Below, in pieces: positions 39,720 to 48,186 of a DNA stretch of 64,000 nucleotides. Numbering within the stretch: position 1 is the stretch's first letter; each line of letters opens with the position of its first letter. Both the position numbers and the translations under genes were made by a program. This stretch comes from Flavobacteriales bacterium (GTDB lineage: Bacteria; Bacteroidota; Bacteroidia; NS11-12g; UBA9320), in assembly GCA_020635455.1 (NCBI GenBank), contig JACJZT010000007.1, positions 124,001 to 188,000 of the forward strand, given 5' to 3'. Under the pieces are notes generated by a model. The model worked only from the letters and a program-made list of their open reading frames with translations. It was not told the origin of the DNA and did not search any database.

Positions 39720-40690
39720 TAATGTTAATATTGCGTTCTGATGCATATCAGGAACATCGGTGGCCGAAGTTGAAATGAGGGGATATAATTTTTCGGGGTG
39801 TAGTACCGACCTTCGTCGGCATTGACTCCGTCGGTATCGTGTCCCGATGTAGATCGAAAACATCGATGATCGAAGTTGAAATGAGGGGAAATAATTTTTT
39901 CGGGGTGTAGTACCGACCTTCGTCGGCATTCGAATAGATCGAAAACATCGATGATCGAAGTTGAAATGAGGGGATATAATTTTTTCGGGGTGTAGTACCG
40001 ACCTTCGTCGGCATTGACTCCGCCGGTATCGTGTCCCGATGTAGATCGGAAACATAGATGATCGAAGTTGAAATGAGGGGATATAATTTTTTCGGGGTGT
40101 AGTACCGACCTTCGTCGGCATTGACTCCGCCGGTATCGTGTCCCGATGTAGATCGGAAACATCGATGATCGAAGTTGAAATGAGGGGCTAGTACCGACAG
40201 CATTGACTCCGCCGGTATCGTGTCCCGATGTAGATCGGAAACATCGATGATCGAAGTTGAAATGAGGAAATAATTTTTTCGGGGTGTAGTACTCGACCTT
40301 CGTCGGCATAACCCGCCGGTATCGAGTTCCGATGGAAATCAGGAAGGTCGATAGCCGAATTTGAAATGAGGGGGGTGTAGTACCGACCTTCGTCGGCATT
40401 GACTCCGCCGGTATCGTGTCCCGATGTAGATCGGAAACATCGATGATCGAAGTTGAAATGAGGGGAAATAATTTTTTCGGGGTGTAGTACCGACCTTCGT
40501 CGGCATTGACTCCTGCCGGTATCGAGTCCTGATAGAAATCAGGAAGGTCGATGGCCAAATTTGAAATGAGGGGATAAAATTTTTCGGGGTGTAGTACCGA
40601 CCTTCGTCGGCATTGACTCGCCGGTATCGTGTCCCGATGTAGATCGGAAACATCGATGATCGAAGTTGAAATGAGGGGATATAATTTTTT
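39720..40690 (+). repeat. Tandem array of about 107-bp units ending in phase on tRNA-Pro
   Basis: Each unit ends in 'gttgaaatgaggggatataattttttcggggtgtag' or a close variant (given here as separate pieces: gttgaaatgaggggatataa, then ttttttcggggtgtag). The last ten bases, cggggtgtag, equal the first ten bases of tRNA-Pro. This decamer starts at 39794, 39901, 39986, 40093, 40280, 40478 and 40585. Reduced forms are at about 40188 and 40372, and the real tRNA follows at 40691. Spacings are 107, 85, 107, then two shortened units, then 106-107. Units contain hairpins CCGAC-CTTC-GTCGG and CCGAT-GTAG-ATCGG and a TCGATGATCGA palindrome. Two units (near 40321-40365 and 40525-40565) carry a variant 'gatagaaatcaggaaggtcg' arm. 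The long minus-strand ORFs over this region are spurious. Confidence 0.93.
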
Positions 40691-40767
40691 CGGGGTGTAG
40701 CGTAGCCCGGTATCGCGCCTGCTTTGGGAGCAGGAGGTCGTAGGTTCGAATCCTGCCACCCCGACCA
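40691..40767 (+). tRNA. tRNA-Pro(UGG), CCA encoded
   Basis: The acceptor stem CGGGGTG / CACCCCG has discriminator A, and CCA is encoded (40765-40767). The anticodon arm CCTGC-TTTGGGA-GCAGG carries anticodon TGG. The T arm is GTAGG-TTCGAAT-CCTGC with one G-T pair. Its first ten bases are the repeated decamer of the upstream array. Confidence 0.97.
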
Positions 40768-40791
40768 CCCCCTTTTTTAAGGGGGTTTTTT
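40768..40791 (+). terminator. Terminator directly after tRNA-Pro
   Basis: CCCCCTT-TTTT-AAGGGGG (40768-40785) followed by six T. It abuts the encoded CCA, so it would both end the tRNA-Pro transcript and expose its 3' end. Confidence 0.8.
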
Positions 40792-40795
40792 ATTT

Positions 40796-40869
40796 GGTCC
40801 GCTAGCTCAGCTGGATAGAGCAACAGATTTCTAATCTGTGGGTCAGGGGTTCGAATCCCTTGCGGATCA
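40796..40869 (+). tRNA. tRNA-Arg(UCU)
   Basis: 74 bases. Acceptor GGTCCGC / GCGGATC (one G-T), discriminator A. The anticodon arm ACAGA-TTTCTAA-TCTGT carries anticodon TCT. T arm AGGGG-TTCGAAT-CCCTT. It begins 5 bases after the preceding T tract, so either read-through of that terminator or an unseen promoter must supply it. Confidence 0.97.
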
Positions 40870-40880
40870 CTAATCCTTTT

Positions 40881-40909
40881 AAGCTTCTGTTTTTACAGGA
40901 GCTTTTTTA
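40881..40909 (+). terminator. Terminator after tRNA-Arg
   Basis: A 10-bp stem AAGCTTCTGT / ACAGGAGCTT (one G-T pair) with a TTTT loop, followed by a T-rich tail. Confidence 0.85.
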
Positions 40910-40954
40910 TTAAACCATGTTCTTTATTGGTTCCAATTTTTCATTACTTCCCCT

Positions 40955-40993
40955 ATAAAAAAACCCTCTAAGGAACATGTTCACAAAGAGGGT
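40955..40993 (-). terminator. Terminator for the barrel protein gene on the minus strand
   Basis: ACCCTCT (40963-40969) pairs with AGAGGGT (40987-40993) around an AACATGTT-containing loop. On the minus strand it is followed by seven T. It lies about 80 bases past the stop at 41071. Confidence 0.75.
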
Positions 40994-41070
40994 CTTAGAA
41001 GGTTTTATTAAAATAAAATATTTTGAAAAGGAATCCGCAGTCCATAAATTGGACCTGAATTCAAAAGCGA

Positions 41071-41709
41071 TTAATTGTTTCCACCGATCTTATAAACAAC
41101 TCCCCCACAAATTACATAAGGTGCGCCAATGTTAATTTCAACATTCGCTCCGAAGTTTTCTGTAAAGTAAAACCTGCTTCCAAAAGCTACAATTCCTACA
41201 GTTGGCCTACTGGTAAAATCGTTGATGGAATATGCATAAGAATCAGGAAAATCCGGATCAGTACTGTCGAATTTTTTATTCCAGATTAAATACCCTATCC
41301 TTAAGCCTGAATAAAGATCTACTTTATCATTGTCAACCAGGTAATGAAATTTCGGAATAACACTGATCTGACTTCTCCTTAATTTGTAATCAAAGGTTTC
41401 AAATACGATCTTGTTTTGAGCATCTACATAATTGTAATCCGTAATGGTTCCTTTTATTCCCTGCGTAGTAAACTGAACTCCCACACTTAAACGGTCGAGT
41501 AAACCATAATCGGCACCAAGAACGATCGGACCGGCACCCTTCACAGTAGCATCCTCTTCTAAATCCCAAGCTGCGATTATCGCAACCTTGGTAAAATTAA
41601 CAAAACCATAATCTAGTGTAAACACAGTTTGGCCTTTAACATTTTGAGCCTGTGAGTTATACCCGAACAGACCTAATAAAACTAATAGAATAATTGCTTT
41701 TGATTTCAT
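41071..41709 (-). CDS. Small outer-membrane beta-barrel protein
   Basis: 212 residues from the ATG at 41709, chosen because it places a standard signal peptide at the start ('MKSKAIILLVLLGLFGYNSQAQ'). A start at 41760 would add 17 unlikely residues. The mature part is a short barrel: 'GQTVFTLDYGFVNFTKVAII', 'LSVGVQFTTQGI', 'SVIPKFHYLVDNDKVDLYSG', 'RPTVGIVAFGSRFYFTENFG' and 'GANVEINIGAPYVICGG'. It is porin-like in length and pattern. I cannot assign a substrate. It stands alone with its own terminator. Confidence 0.75.
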   Translation of the reverse strand: MKSKAIILLVLLGLFGYNSQAQNVKGQTVFTLDYGFVNFTKVAIIAAWDLEEDATVKGAGPIVLGADYGLLDRLSVGVQFTTQGIKGTITDYNYVDAQNKIVFETFDYKLRRSQISVIPKFHYLVDNDKVDLYSGLRIGYLIWNKKFDSTDPDFPDSYAYSINDFTSRPTVGIVAFGSRFYFTENFGANVEINIGAPYVICGGVVYKIGGNN

Positions 41710-41871
41710 AAAATTATTTTTTCCAAAAATGATAAAAAAAACTAACAAACCACAATTCAATAAAAAAATTAATAATTTTTGTGGTCTAAATCTATATTCA
41801 TTAATCGTCTGTTAATATTGCCTTGAGTTTATTATGCTGCCTTTATAATTGACGGTAATTGTGGTATCTTC

Positions 41872-44800
41872 GTGAAAATTTTGAAACTCGGTATAAGAAT
41901 ACTTATTGTCTTTACGGCTTTTTTATTCCTGTCATCAAGGTCGTATAGTCAGTCAAGTTCAAATAAAGGAACTGAATTCTGGGTAGGTTACATGGCTCAT
42001 GTGGATGCCAATGCAGGTTTATATCTTTACATTACTTCTGATTCCAATACAACCGGTACCGTTTCCATACCAGGACAAAACTGGTCGAAAAACTATAGTG
42101 TTACTGCTAATGCAATGACCCTTGTTGCCGTCCCTCCTTCTCTTGCACATGTTACCTGTTCTGATTGCATTAAAAATCAAGGAATAAAGGTGGTTTCTCA
42201 AAAACCGGTTGTTGTTTATTCCCATATCTATTTTAATTTTCGGTCTGATGCAACACTTGTACTACCAACCAACACCACCGGAAATGAGTACTACTGCATG
42301 TCATACGAACAATTAAAAAACTCGGACAGGTCGGAATTCATGGTCGTTGCCAATAAAGACAATACCATTGTGAAGATCACACCTTCTGTTGATCTGAGGT
42401 CAAGCAGTAATGGCAAGCTGGCAGCCAATAAAAGTTATGACATAAAACTCAATGAGGGAGAAGTGTATCAGGCCAAAGCGTATAATGGAAATAGTTACGA
42501 TGATGTTTCAGGAACTCATATCCAGGTAATTGATACAGGTGCAGCAGCAAGTTGCAGAACAGTTGCCGTATTTTCGGGAAGTTCCTGGACCAGTCTGGGT
42601 TGTGCCGGCTCTGCCGATAACCTTTACGAACAAATGTACCCGGTTCAGGCATGGGGATACCGTTTTGCAACAGTTCCCCTAAAAGGCGTGAGTGGAGACA
42701 ATCTGCGTTTTTTGGCCGCCAAAGACAAAACGTATGTGGTGGTTTTAAACTCAACGGGTGCTCCAACAACTTTTTATCTTGATGCCGGAAAGTATTACGA
42801 CCTTAAAGACGTAAGTGAAGCAAAATTTGTTATCGCAGACAAACCAATAATGGTGGCCCAATATTCAAAAACACAGGCCTGTGCAGGTGGTACTTCGGAC
42901 CCTTCCATGACCATTTTAAATCCCGTGGAGCAAACCCTTACCGAGATTAGTTTGTATTCATCCCAATATGAAAACATACAAGATCATTACATAAATGTGG
43001 TGATCCCTACCAATGGAAGTAACAGTTTCCGGATAGATGGCAACCCGGCGTCATTTAAAACCATACCGAGATTTTCATCATACAGCTACGCTCAAATCAA
43101 GGTAAGTGCCGGCACGCACTATCTCAATGCAAATGTAGGTTTTAACGCCACGGCATATGGTTATGGAGTTTATGAATCATATGGTTATGCCGCAGGAGCA
43201 AACGTCAAGACCTTAAAAACAAAAATTGAATTAAAAAATTCGACCCTGCCCTTTGACAATAATGTTTGTTTGGGTCAAAAGGCAAAACTGGAAGGGATTG
43301 CAGACTATGCTGTTAAGAAATGGTTATGGAAATTTGGCGATGGGGTCACCGATACGAGTCAAAAAACGAGCCATTTATATAAAGACACCGGTTTGTATAC
43401 CGTAACACTTTATACCTATAAATCGATCTTCGACGGTTGCAAAAACTTTGATTCAACCGTAGTTCAATTAAGGGTAACCGGAGTGCCGGTTGCCAACTTC
43501 AGTTCCGGTTTAAAATGCGAAGGTTCTGTAGAATTTAAAAATTCAAGTATTCCACCTCCCAATGAAAAGATAGACCTTATTTCCTGGGAATTTAATCCGG
43601 GAGGTAGCTCCTATGGTCCATTGATAAATCAAAATTTTGACAGCTTAGGGAACTATAAACTTGAATTTATTGTTAGAACGGAAGCCTATTGTTACGATAC
43701 ACTTAAATCAAACCTATTTATAAACCCATTACCCACAAGCAGCTTTACTTCAAATAATGTTTGTCAGCGCGACTCCGCCTATTTCGAAAACATGAGCCAA
43801 ATCCTTAAAGGTAAAATTACACAATCTAAGTGGGATTTTGGCGACAAGGATTCTTCTTTTAAAGATTCACCAACACATTTTTACAAGGATTCAGGTTGGT
43901 ATAAAGTACGTTTAATAAGTGTTTCAGATTCCGGATGCCAGTCGATGTATATTGACACTATTTACAAATACCTTTACTTAAAACCTGATTTTAGCTTTAA
44001 AGATACCTGTCAGTTCGACACGGTTCAGTTCACCAATCTCGTTAACAAAAATGTTTATCCAGTTTCAAAAGTTATATGGATCAGCAGTTTAATGGACACC
44101 GCATATACTTTTAATTTTGCACGAGCATTTCCAAAGACCGGAATTGTACAGGTAAAATTGTTTTTCGAGATCGACAACTACTGTAAAGACTCAGTAATAA
44201 AGAATGTAAATGTTTTTCCGATCCCTTTTACCGATTTTTCCTATTCCTCTCTTTGTACGAACGACAGCATTACTTTTAAAAACAATTCGAACATCAGTTC
44301 CGGTTTTGTGAAAACATATTCTTGGAATTTTGATAATGCAGAGATGGTCTATTCAGATACTGCGAGGAAATATTATACTTCACCGGGTATAAAAACTGTT
44401 GAACTGAAATCCATTTCAGACAAAGGCTGCATAAATAGCATTTCCAAAAAGATCAACACAGGAAATCTGATACTTAAGGCTTTGCATAAAGCCGATACCT
44501 GTAATTCAATAGTTCAGGAGATCAAACTTGATTACAAGGCAAATAACGACTCGGTGACCGAATGGGAATGGCAGATAAACAGCACATATTACATCGGAGA
44601 CAGCATATTGAAATTTAGCAGCAGTCAAGCCGGTTTTCAGAAAATTTACCTAAGGGTAAACAGTTTAAAAAATTGTACTTCAAGCATTTCAGATTCATTA
44701 TTTCTATTTCCCGACCCAAAGGCTGATTTTAGTGTTACACCTATTTGTGAGGGAGAAACTCTGACACCTTCCAATTCTTCAATATACCATCCGAAAGACA

Positions 44801-45990
44801 CTTTCATAAAGTATGAATGGATCTATGATCAAAAATTTGTTTCAAATTTGAAAAACCCATCCATAATTGGAAATGCAGGACAACTCCCATTGAAGCTAAT
44901 TGTAACGACCGGTAAAAACTGCACGGACACGATTTGGCGACCAACTATGGTTTACGACAAACCAGTGGCTGACTTTATGGCCTTTGACACCTGCGAAAAG
45001 CAAGTAAGCCATTTCGAAGACAAATCAACTTTGGCAAATGGCAGTTTATTGAATTTTAACTGGTTTGTAAACAATTCTCCTGAAACACCCGGAACAACAT
45101 TTAATAAATTCTTTGATTCATCCGGAATTTTTACAATAAAGCTCATAGTTGAAAGTGAACATTCGTGCACAGATTCGATTGTTAGAGATGTGCTCATTTC
45201 TGCCAAGCCTCAGATCGATCTTGTTTTTGACAAGGACAGCGGGTGCGCCCCCTTCACTCCTGCTATTCGCAATCTTTCCTTTGTAAAAAATGGTACGATC
45301 TACAAACATGAATGGCGTTCAGATAATAAGATCTCATCGGATCCGGTCCCTGACTTTCTCTTTAATTCTGCCGGCAAATACGACCTTTCATACCTGACCT
45401 TTTCAGACAAAGGTTGCAAAAATTCTGTTATTTACAAGTCCGGGATCACGGTTTTCCCCAGCCCGAAAGCTTCCTTTTCTTTTACACCGGCAAAACCAAG
45501 TATTCTGGAGCCTGTAGTAAATTTTTTGGATCAGTCGGATGTGAGTGTAAACAAACACCTTTGGGAAATAAACAATTCTATCCAATATTTTGTAAAGGAC
45601 CCGGTACATGAATTTACCGATACGGGCTGGCAAAAAGTAAAGCTTGTGGTTTCAAATGGATTTGGATGCAAAGATTCTGTTGTAAAACCGCTTTTCGTAA
45701 GCCCTGACATTTTCATTTTCATTCCGAACAGTTTCAGCCCAAATAATGACGATATAAACGACTCCTTTGGCTTAAACGGTGTAACTTCAGGAATTAAGAA
45801 ATTTCATATGGAGATCTTTAATCGCTGGGGAGAATTGGTATTTACTTCCGATGATCCTGATATCAAATGGGATGGCACATATAGAAACAAAGAATTACCA
45901 ATGGGAAATTATGTTTACATCTTACTCTTTCAGGACTATGGTGCCAGTCGGTGGTTCCAGAAAAAAGGAACCATTCTCTTATTGCGTTAA
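41872..45990 (+). CDS. IgGFc-binding-like and PKD-repeat surface protein with T9SS type B sorting domain
   Basis: 1372 residues with a signal peptide (about 1-27). Residues about 30-430 match the IgGFc-binding N-terminal-like domain: 'NKGTEFWVGYMAHVD', 'SQKPVVVYSHIYF', 'VLPTNTTGNEYYCMSY' and 'YNGNSYDDVSGTHIQ'. Then come about eight PKD-like domains with 'WKFGDGVTDTSQ', 'WDFGDKDSSFKDSP' and 'YSWNFDNAEMVYSD' motifs and regularly spaced Cys. The last 90 residues or so carry 'FIFIPNSFSPNNDDINDSFG', 'FNRWGELVFTSDD', 'WDGTYRNKELPMGNYVYIL', the gliding-motility-associated CHU_C/type B sorting domain. Export is by T9SS and the protein is probably surface bound. The start used is GTG 41872; a TATCTTCG promoter-like element overlaps it, so a slightly later start is possible. 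Confidence 0.9.
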   Translation: MKILKLGIRILIVFTAFLFLSSRSYSQSSSNKGTEFWVGYMAHVDANAGLYLYITSDSNTTGTVSIPGQNWSKNYSVTANAMTLVAVPPSLAHVTCSDCIKNQGIKVVSQKPVVVYSHIYFNFRSDATLVLPTNTTGNEYYCMSYEQLKNSDRSEFMVVANKDNTIVKITPSVDLRSSSNGKLAANKSYDIKLNEGEVYQAKAYNGNSYDDVSGTHIQVIDTGAAASCRTVAVFSGSSWTSLGCAGSADNLYEQMYPVQAWGYRFATVPLKGVSGDNLRFLAAKDKTYVVVLNSTGAPTTFYLDAGKYYDLKDVSEAKFVIADKPIMVAQYSKTQACAGGTSDPSMTILNPVEQTLTEISLYSSQYENIQDHYINVVIPTNGSNSFRIDGNPASFKTIPRFSSYSYAQIKVSAGTHYLNANVGFNATAYGYGVYESYGYAAGANVKTLKTKIELKNSTLPFDNNVCLGQKAKLEGIADYAVKKWLWKFGDGVTDTSQKTSHLYKDTGLYTVTLYTYKSIFDGCKNFDSTVVQLRVTGVPVANFSSGLKCEGSVEFKNSSIPPPNEKIDLISWEFNPGGSSYGPLINQNFDSLGNYKLEFIVRTEAYCYDTLKSNLFINPLPTSSFTSNNVCQRDSAYFENMSQILKGKITQSKWDFGDKDSSFKDSPTHFYKDSGWYKVRLISVSDSGCQSMYIDTIYKYLYLKPDFSFKDTCQFDTVQFTNLVNKNVYPVSKVIWISSLMDTAYTFNFARAFPKTGIVQVKLFFEIDNYCKDSVIKNVNVFPIPFTDFSYSSLCTNDSITFKNNSNISSGFVKTYSWNFDNAEMVYSDTARKYYTSPGIKTVELKSISDKGCINSISKKINTGNLILKALHKADTCNSIVQEIKLDYKANNDSVTEWEWQINSTYYIGDSILKFSSSQAGFQKIYLRVNSLKNCTSSISDSLFLFPDPKADFSVTPICEGETLTPSNSSIYHPKDTFIKYEWIYDQKFVSNLKNPSIIGNAGQLPLKLIVTTGKNCTDTIWRPTMVYDKPVADFMAFDTCEKQVSHFEDKSTLANGSLLNFNWFVNNSPETPGTTFNKFFDSSGIFTIKLIVESEHSCTDSIVRDVLISAKPQIDLVFDKDSGCAPFTPAIRNLSFVKNGTIYKHEWRSDNKISSDPVPDFLFNSAGKYDLSYLTFSDKGCKNSVIYKSGITVFPSPKASFSFTPAKPSILEPVVNFLDQSDVSVNKHLWEINNSIQYFVKDPVHEFTDTGWQKVKLVVSNGFGCKDSVVKPLFVSPDIFIFIPNSFSPNNDDINDSFGLNGVTSGIKKFHMEIFNRWGELVFTSDDPDIKWDGTYRNKELPMGNYVYILLFQDYGASRWFQKKGTILLLR

Positions 45991-46032
45991 AACAACAAAG
46001 TATATCAGGATACCTGAAATTGAAGTGAATCC

Positions 46033-47250
46033 TTACAAAACTTTGGTTCCGGGTACATCCCAGGTCCTGTATTTAGAAGTTTCATTGAATATATAACTCA
46101 ATATTTCCTTATCCACATCTTCGAGTATGAGTCCTCTTCTTTTTTTAACAATACTTGCCACTTCAAAACAGCGTGTAAGAGAAAATGTATCAAACCCTTG
46201 AGAACCACCCCAGCTAAAATCAGGAATAAAATTTCGCGGATAACCGGCACCAAAGACATTTGCTGAAACACCAATCACCGTTCCAGTATTAAACATGGTA
46301 TTTATTCCACACTTGCTGTGATCTCCCATAATGCTGCCGCAAAACTGCAATCCGATCTTTAAATATTTTTCGGCAGGGTAGTTCCATAAACGCACTTCAG
46401 CATAATTGTTTTTCAGGTTGGAAGTATTGGTATCTGCACCAAGATTACACCATTCGCCAATTACCGAATTTCCTAAAAATCCATCGTGAGCCTTGTTAGA
46501 ATAACCAAAAAGAATGCTGTTATTAACCTCACCACCCACTTTACAATGCGGACCAATGGTAGTGGCACCGTATATTTTCGTTCCCATTTTTAATTGACTG
46601 TGCTCTCCCAGTGCGAGCCCACCTCTAACCATACAGCCTTCCATGATCTCCGAATCCTTTTGGAGATAAATTGGCCCGGAAGAGGCGTTAAGGCTGGAAG
46701 CAAATACCTGTGCTCCCTCTTCCAGGAAAATATTCTCTGCATGGATCAAGATATTGGAATCATGAATTTTTTCAGACTTTCGGCCATGAGTCAAAAGTTT
46801 AAAGTCTTTAATTAATTCCTGTTCGTTTAAGGAATAAAGGTCAGGGCACTTTGAAATGTGAGAGAACTTATGTCCTGAATCGATTATTCTGTGATGAGCA
46901 AAATTGAAATTATCAGCTAAAAATTCAAGTGAATCCGTCTTGTTCAAAATGAAAGCAAGCACTTTATCACTTTCCGTAATGACCTCCTCCTTTTTTAAAG
47001 AATGCAATGCCTCTACAAAATCAGCATCAGGCAGATAACGGGAGTTAATAAATAAATTTTCCTGTTCTAATATTGCCGGAAATGCATTTTGAAGATAAGG
47101 TGCTGTTTTATAAGATACTTTGGCATTCAAATGTTTTTCCCATTTTTCGGATATGCTTAGGATCCCGATCCTGAATTTACCAATTGGACGCGTATAACTG
47201 AGTGGCAAAAGATTTTGCCTCCACTCATCATCAAATAAAATAATGTTCAT
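46033..47250 (-). CDS. GlmU-family sugar-phosphate nucleotidyltransferase-like protein
   Basis: 405 residues. The N-terminal 'MNIILFDDEWRQNLLPLSYT' and 'RPIGKFRIGILSISEKW' replace the canonical nucleotidyltransferase P-loop, as is typical of the alternative bacterial GlmU-like family of Bacteroidota. Residues from about 185 form a left-handed beta-helix of hexapeptides: 'GPIYLQKDSEIMEGCMVRGG', 'IYGATTIGPHCKVGGEVNNS', 'NTMFNTGTVIGVSANVFG'. It is probably a hexapeptide-type sugar transferase of cell-envelope metabolism; the substrate is uncertain. It lies downstream of rpmE2 on the same strand, an arrangement I believe is common in this phylum, with a terminator between the two. Confidence 0.85.
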   Translation of the reverse strand: MNIILFDDEWRQNLLPLSYTRPIGKFRIGILSISEKWEKHLNAKVSYKTAPYLQNAFPAILEQENLFINSRYLPDADFVEALHSLKKEEVITESDKVLAFILNKTDSLEFLADNFNFAHHRIIDSGHKFSHISKCPDLYSLNEQELIKDFKLLTHGRKSEKIHDSNILIHAENIFLEEGAQVFASSLNASSGPIYLQKDSEIMEGCMVRGGLALGEHSQLKMGTKIYGATTIGPHCKVGGEVNNSILFGYSNKAHDGFLGNSVIGEWCNLGADTNTSNLKNNYAEVRLWNYPAEKYLKIGLQFCGSIMGDHSKCGINTMFNTGTVIGVSANVFGAGYPRNFIPDFSWGGSQGFDTFSLTRCFEVASIVKKRRGLILEDVDKEILSYIFNETSKYRTWDVPGTKVL

Positions 47251-47415
47251 TTAAAATTCTTTAAAGGCGAAAATTAGGAAATTATTTAGTCAATTCTGCG
47301 ACCAACTGAAAAGTTTGATGCAAATTTGGATTGTGCTCGTCTAAATTTCCAAGGACATTTCAGACCAATTAAATGCTAAATTGAATACTCTTTTAAAGTA
47401 AATTCCTCCTTAAAC

Positions 47416-47446
47416 ATAAAAAAAGCCATTAGCAAGCTAATGGCTT
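47416..47446 (-). terminator. Terminator of rpmE2
   Basis: A perfect 10-bp stem AAGCCATTAG / CTAATGGCTT with a CAAG loop. On the minus strand it is followed by a run of T. It lies about 22 bases past the stop. Confidence 0.93.
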
Positions 47447-47467
47447 AAATAGAATTGCTTTATTAAA

Positions 47468-47716
47468 TTATTTTTTTGCGTAACGTTTATTGAACTTGTC
47501 AATTCTTCCGGCTGTATCCACAAAGTTCATCTTTCCTGTAAAGAAAGGGTGAGATAAATTAGAGATCTCAAGCTTGTATAAAGGGTACTCTTTTCCATCC
47601 TCCCATTCAATTGTTTCCTTGGTATCTACGGTTGATCGTGTAATGAAAGACTGATCATTACTCATGTCTTTAAAAACCACCATTCTGTAATTCTTTGGAT
47701 GTATTTCCGGTTTCAT
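47468..47716 (-). CDS. rpmE2: Ribosomal protein L31, type B
   Basis: 82 residues from the ATG at 47716 ('MKPEIHPKNYRMVVFKDMSN'), the normal length and start for type B L31. A start nine codons upstream is not supported, because it would place the start codon next to the -7 promoter element. There are no Cys residues, so it is the zinc-free type B rather than the CxxC-containing type A. 'EYPLYKLEISNLSHPFFTGK' is the conserved core and 'GRIDKFNKRYAKK' the end. Confidence 0.96.
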   Translation of the reverse strand: MKPEIHPKNYRMVVFKDMSNDQSFITRSTVDTKETIEWEDGKEYPLYKLEISNLSHPFFTGKMNFVDTAGRIDKFNKRYAKK

Positions 47717-47740
47717 TGTACTAATACTGTTTTGGGTTTG

Positions 47741-47771
47741 CAAAAGTAAGATTAAATTTTAAAGAATCAAA
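47741..47771 (-). promoter_or_regulatory. Promoter of rpmE2, perfect Bacteroidota consensus
   Basis: On the minus strand TTTG (47771-47768), a 19-base spacer, then TACTTTTG (47748-47741), exactly TTTG-N19-TAnnTTTG. It places transcription start just upstream of the ATG at 47716. Confidence 0.85.
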
Positions 47772-47820
47772 CTAAAAATAAATATAAAACAGAGTTTTAC
47801 AACCAGGTTCTTATGCGTCC

Positions 47821-48186
47821 TTAAAACGTTTCCCTATCAGGCAAAAAAGCATCCGTTATATGTTTTATTTCATAATTCCTGTTTATCAGGATAGAGATCA
47901 AGTCGAACCTTACAGAAACATCAGTCCGGTCTTTCAGATATTCTTCGGCAGCCAAACCAAGCCGGTTAATTTTACCTGCATCCACAAATTCTTCAGGAAA
48001 TCCGAATTGTTGATTCTTTCTGGTTTTCACTTCTACAAACACAATTTCGGTACCGATCCGGGCAATAATATCCACCTCGGCTTTTTTATAACGATAATTT
48101 TGTTGAAGTATGGTATATCCTTTTTTTTTCAGATACCTCACCGCCATTTCCTCTCCTTTGATTCCGGTTTGGAGGTGTTCAGCCAT
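47821..48186 (-). CDS. yraN: UPF0102 (YraN) family nuclease-like protein
   Basis: 121 residues. The motifs are typical of YraN: 'GIKGEEMAVRYLKKKGYTIL', 'EVDIIARIGTEIVFVEVKTR' (the E-x-D...E-V-K PD-(D/E)xK-like nuclease core) and 'INRLGLAAEEYL'. The biological role of the family is not settled. Its start overlaps the 3' end of the M20 amidohydrolase gene by 8 bases, so the two are co-transcribed. Confidence 0.9.
   Translation of the reverse strand: MAEHLQTGIKGEEMAVRYLKKKGYTILQQNYRYKKAEVDIIARIGTEIVFVEVKTRKNQQFGFPEEFVDAGKINRLGLAAEEYLKDRTDVSVRFDLISILINRNYEIKHITDAFLPDRETF

Noticed and set aside
39720..40690. CRISPR array
   Set aside because: Repeats are contiguous 107-bp units without unique spacers, with internal deletions, and no cas genes are in the window.
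39690..40823. Long overlapping minus-strand ORFs (347, 151, 143, 104 and 94 aa) over the tRNA-Pro array
   Set aside because: A 107-bp unit that lacks stops cycles through all three frames, so the same peptides appear in every frame. The upstream part translates the reverse of tRNA-Pro, a well-known source of false proteins ('VAGFEPTTSCSQSR', 'GGRGGRIRTYDLL').
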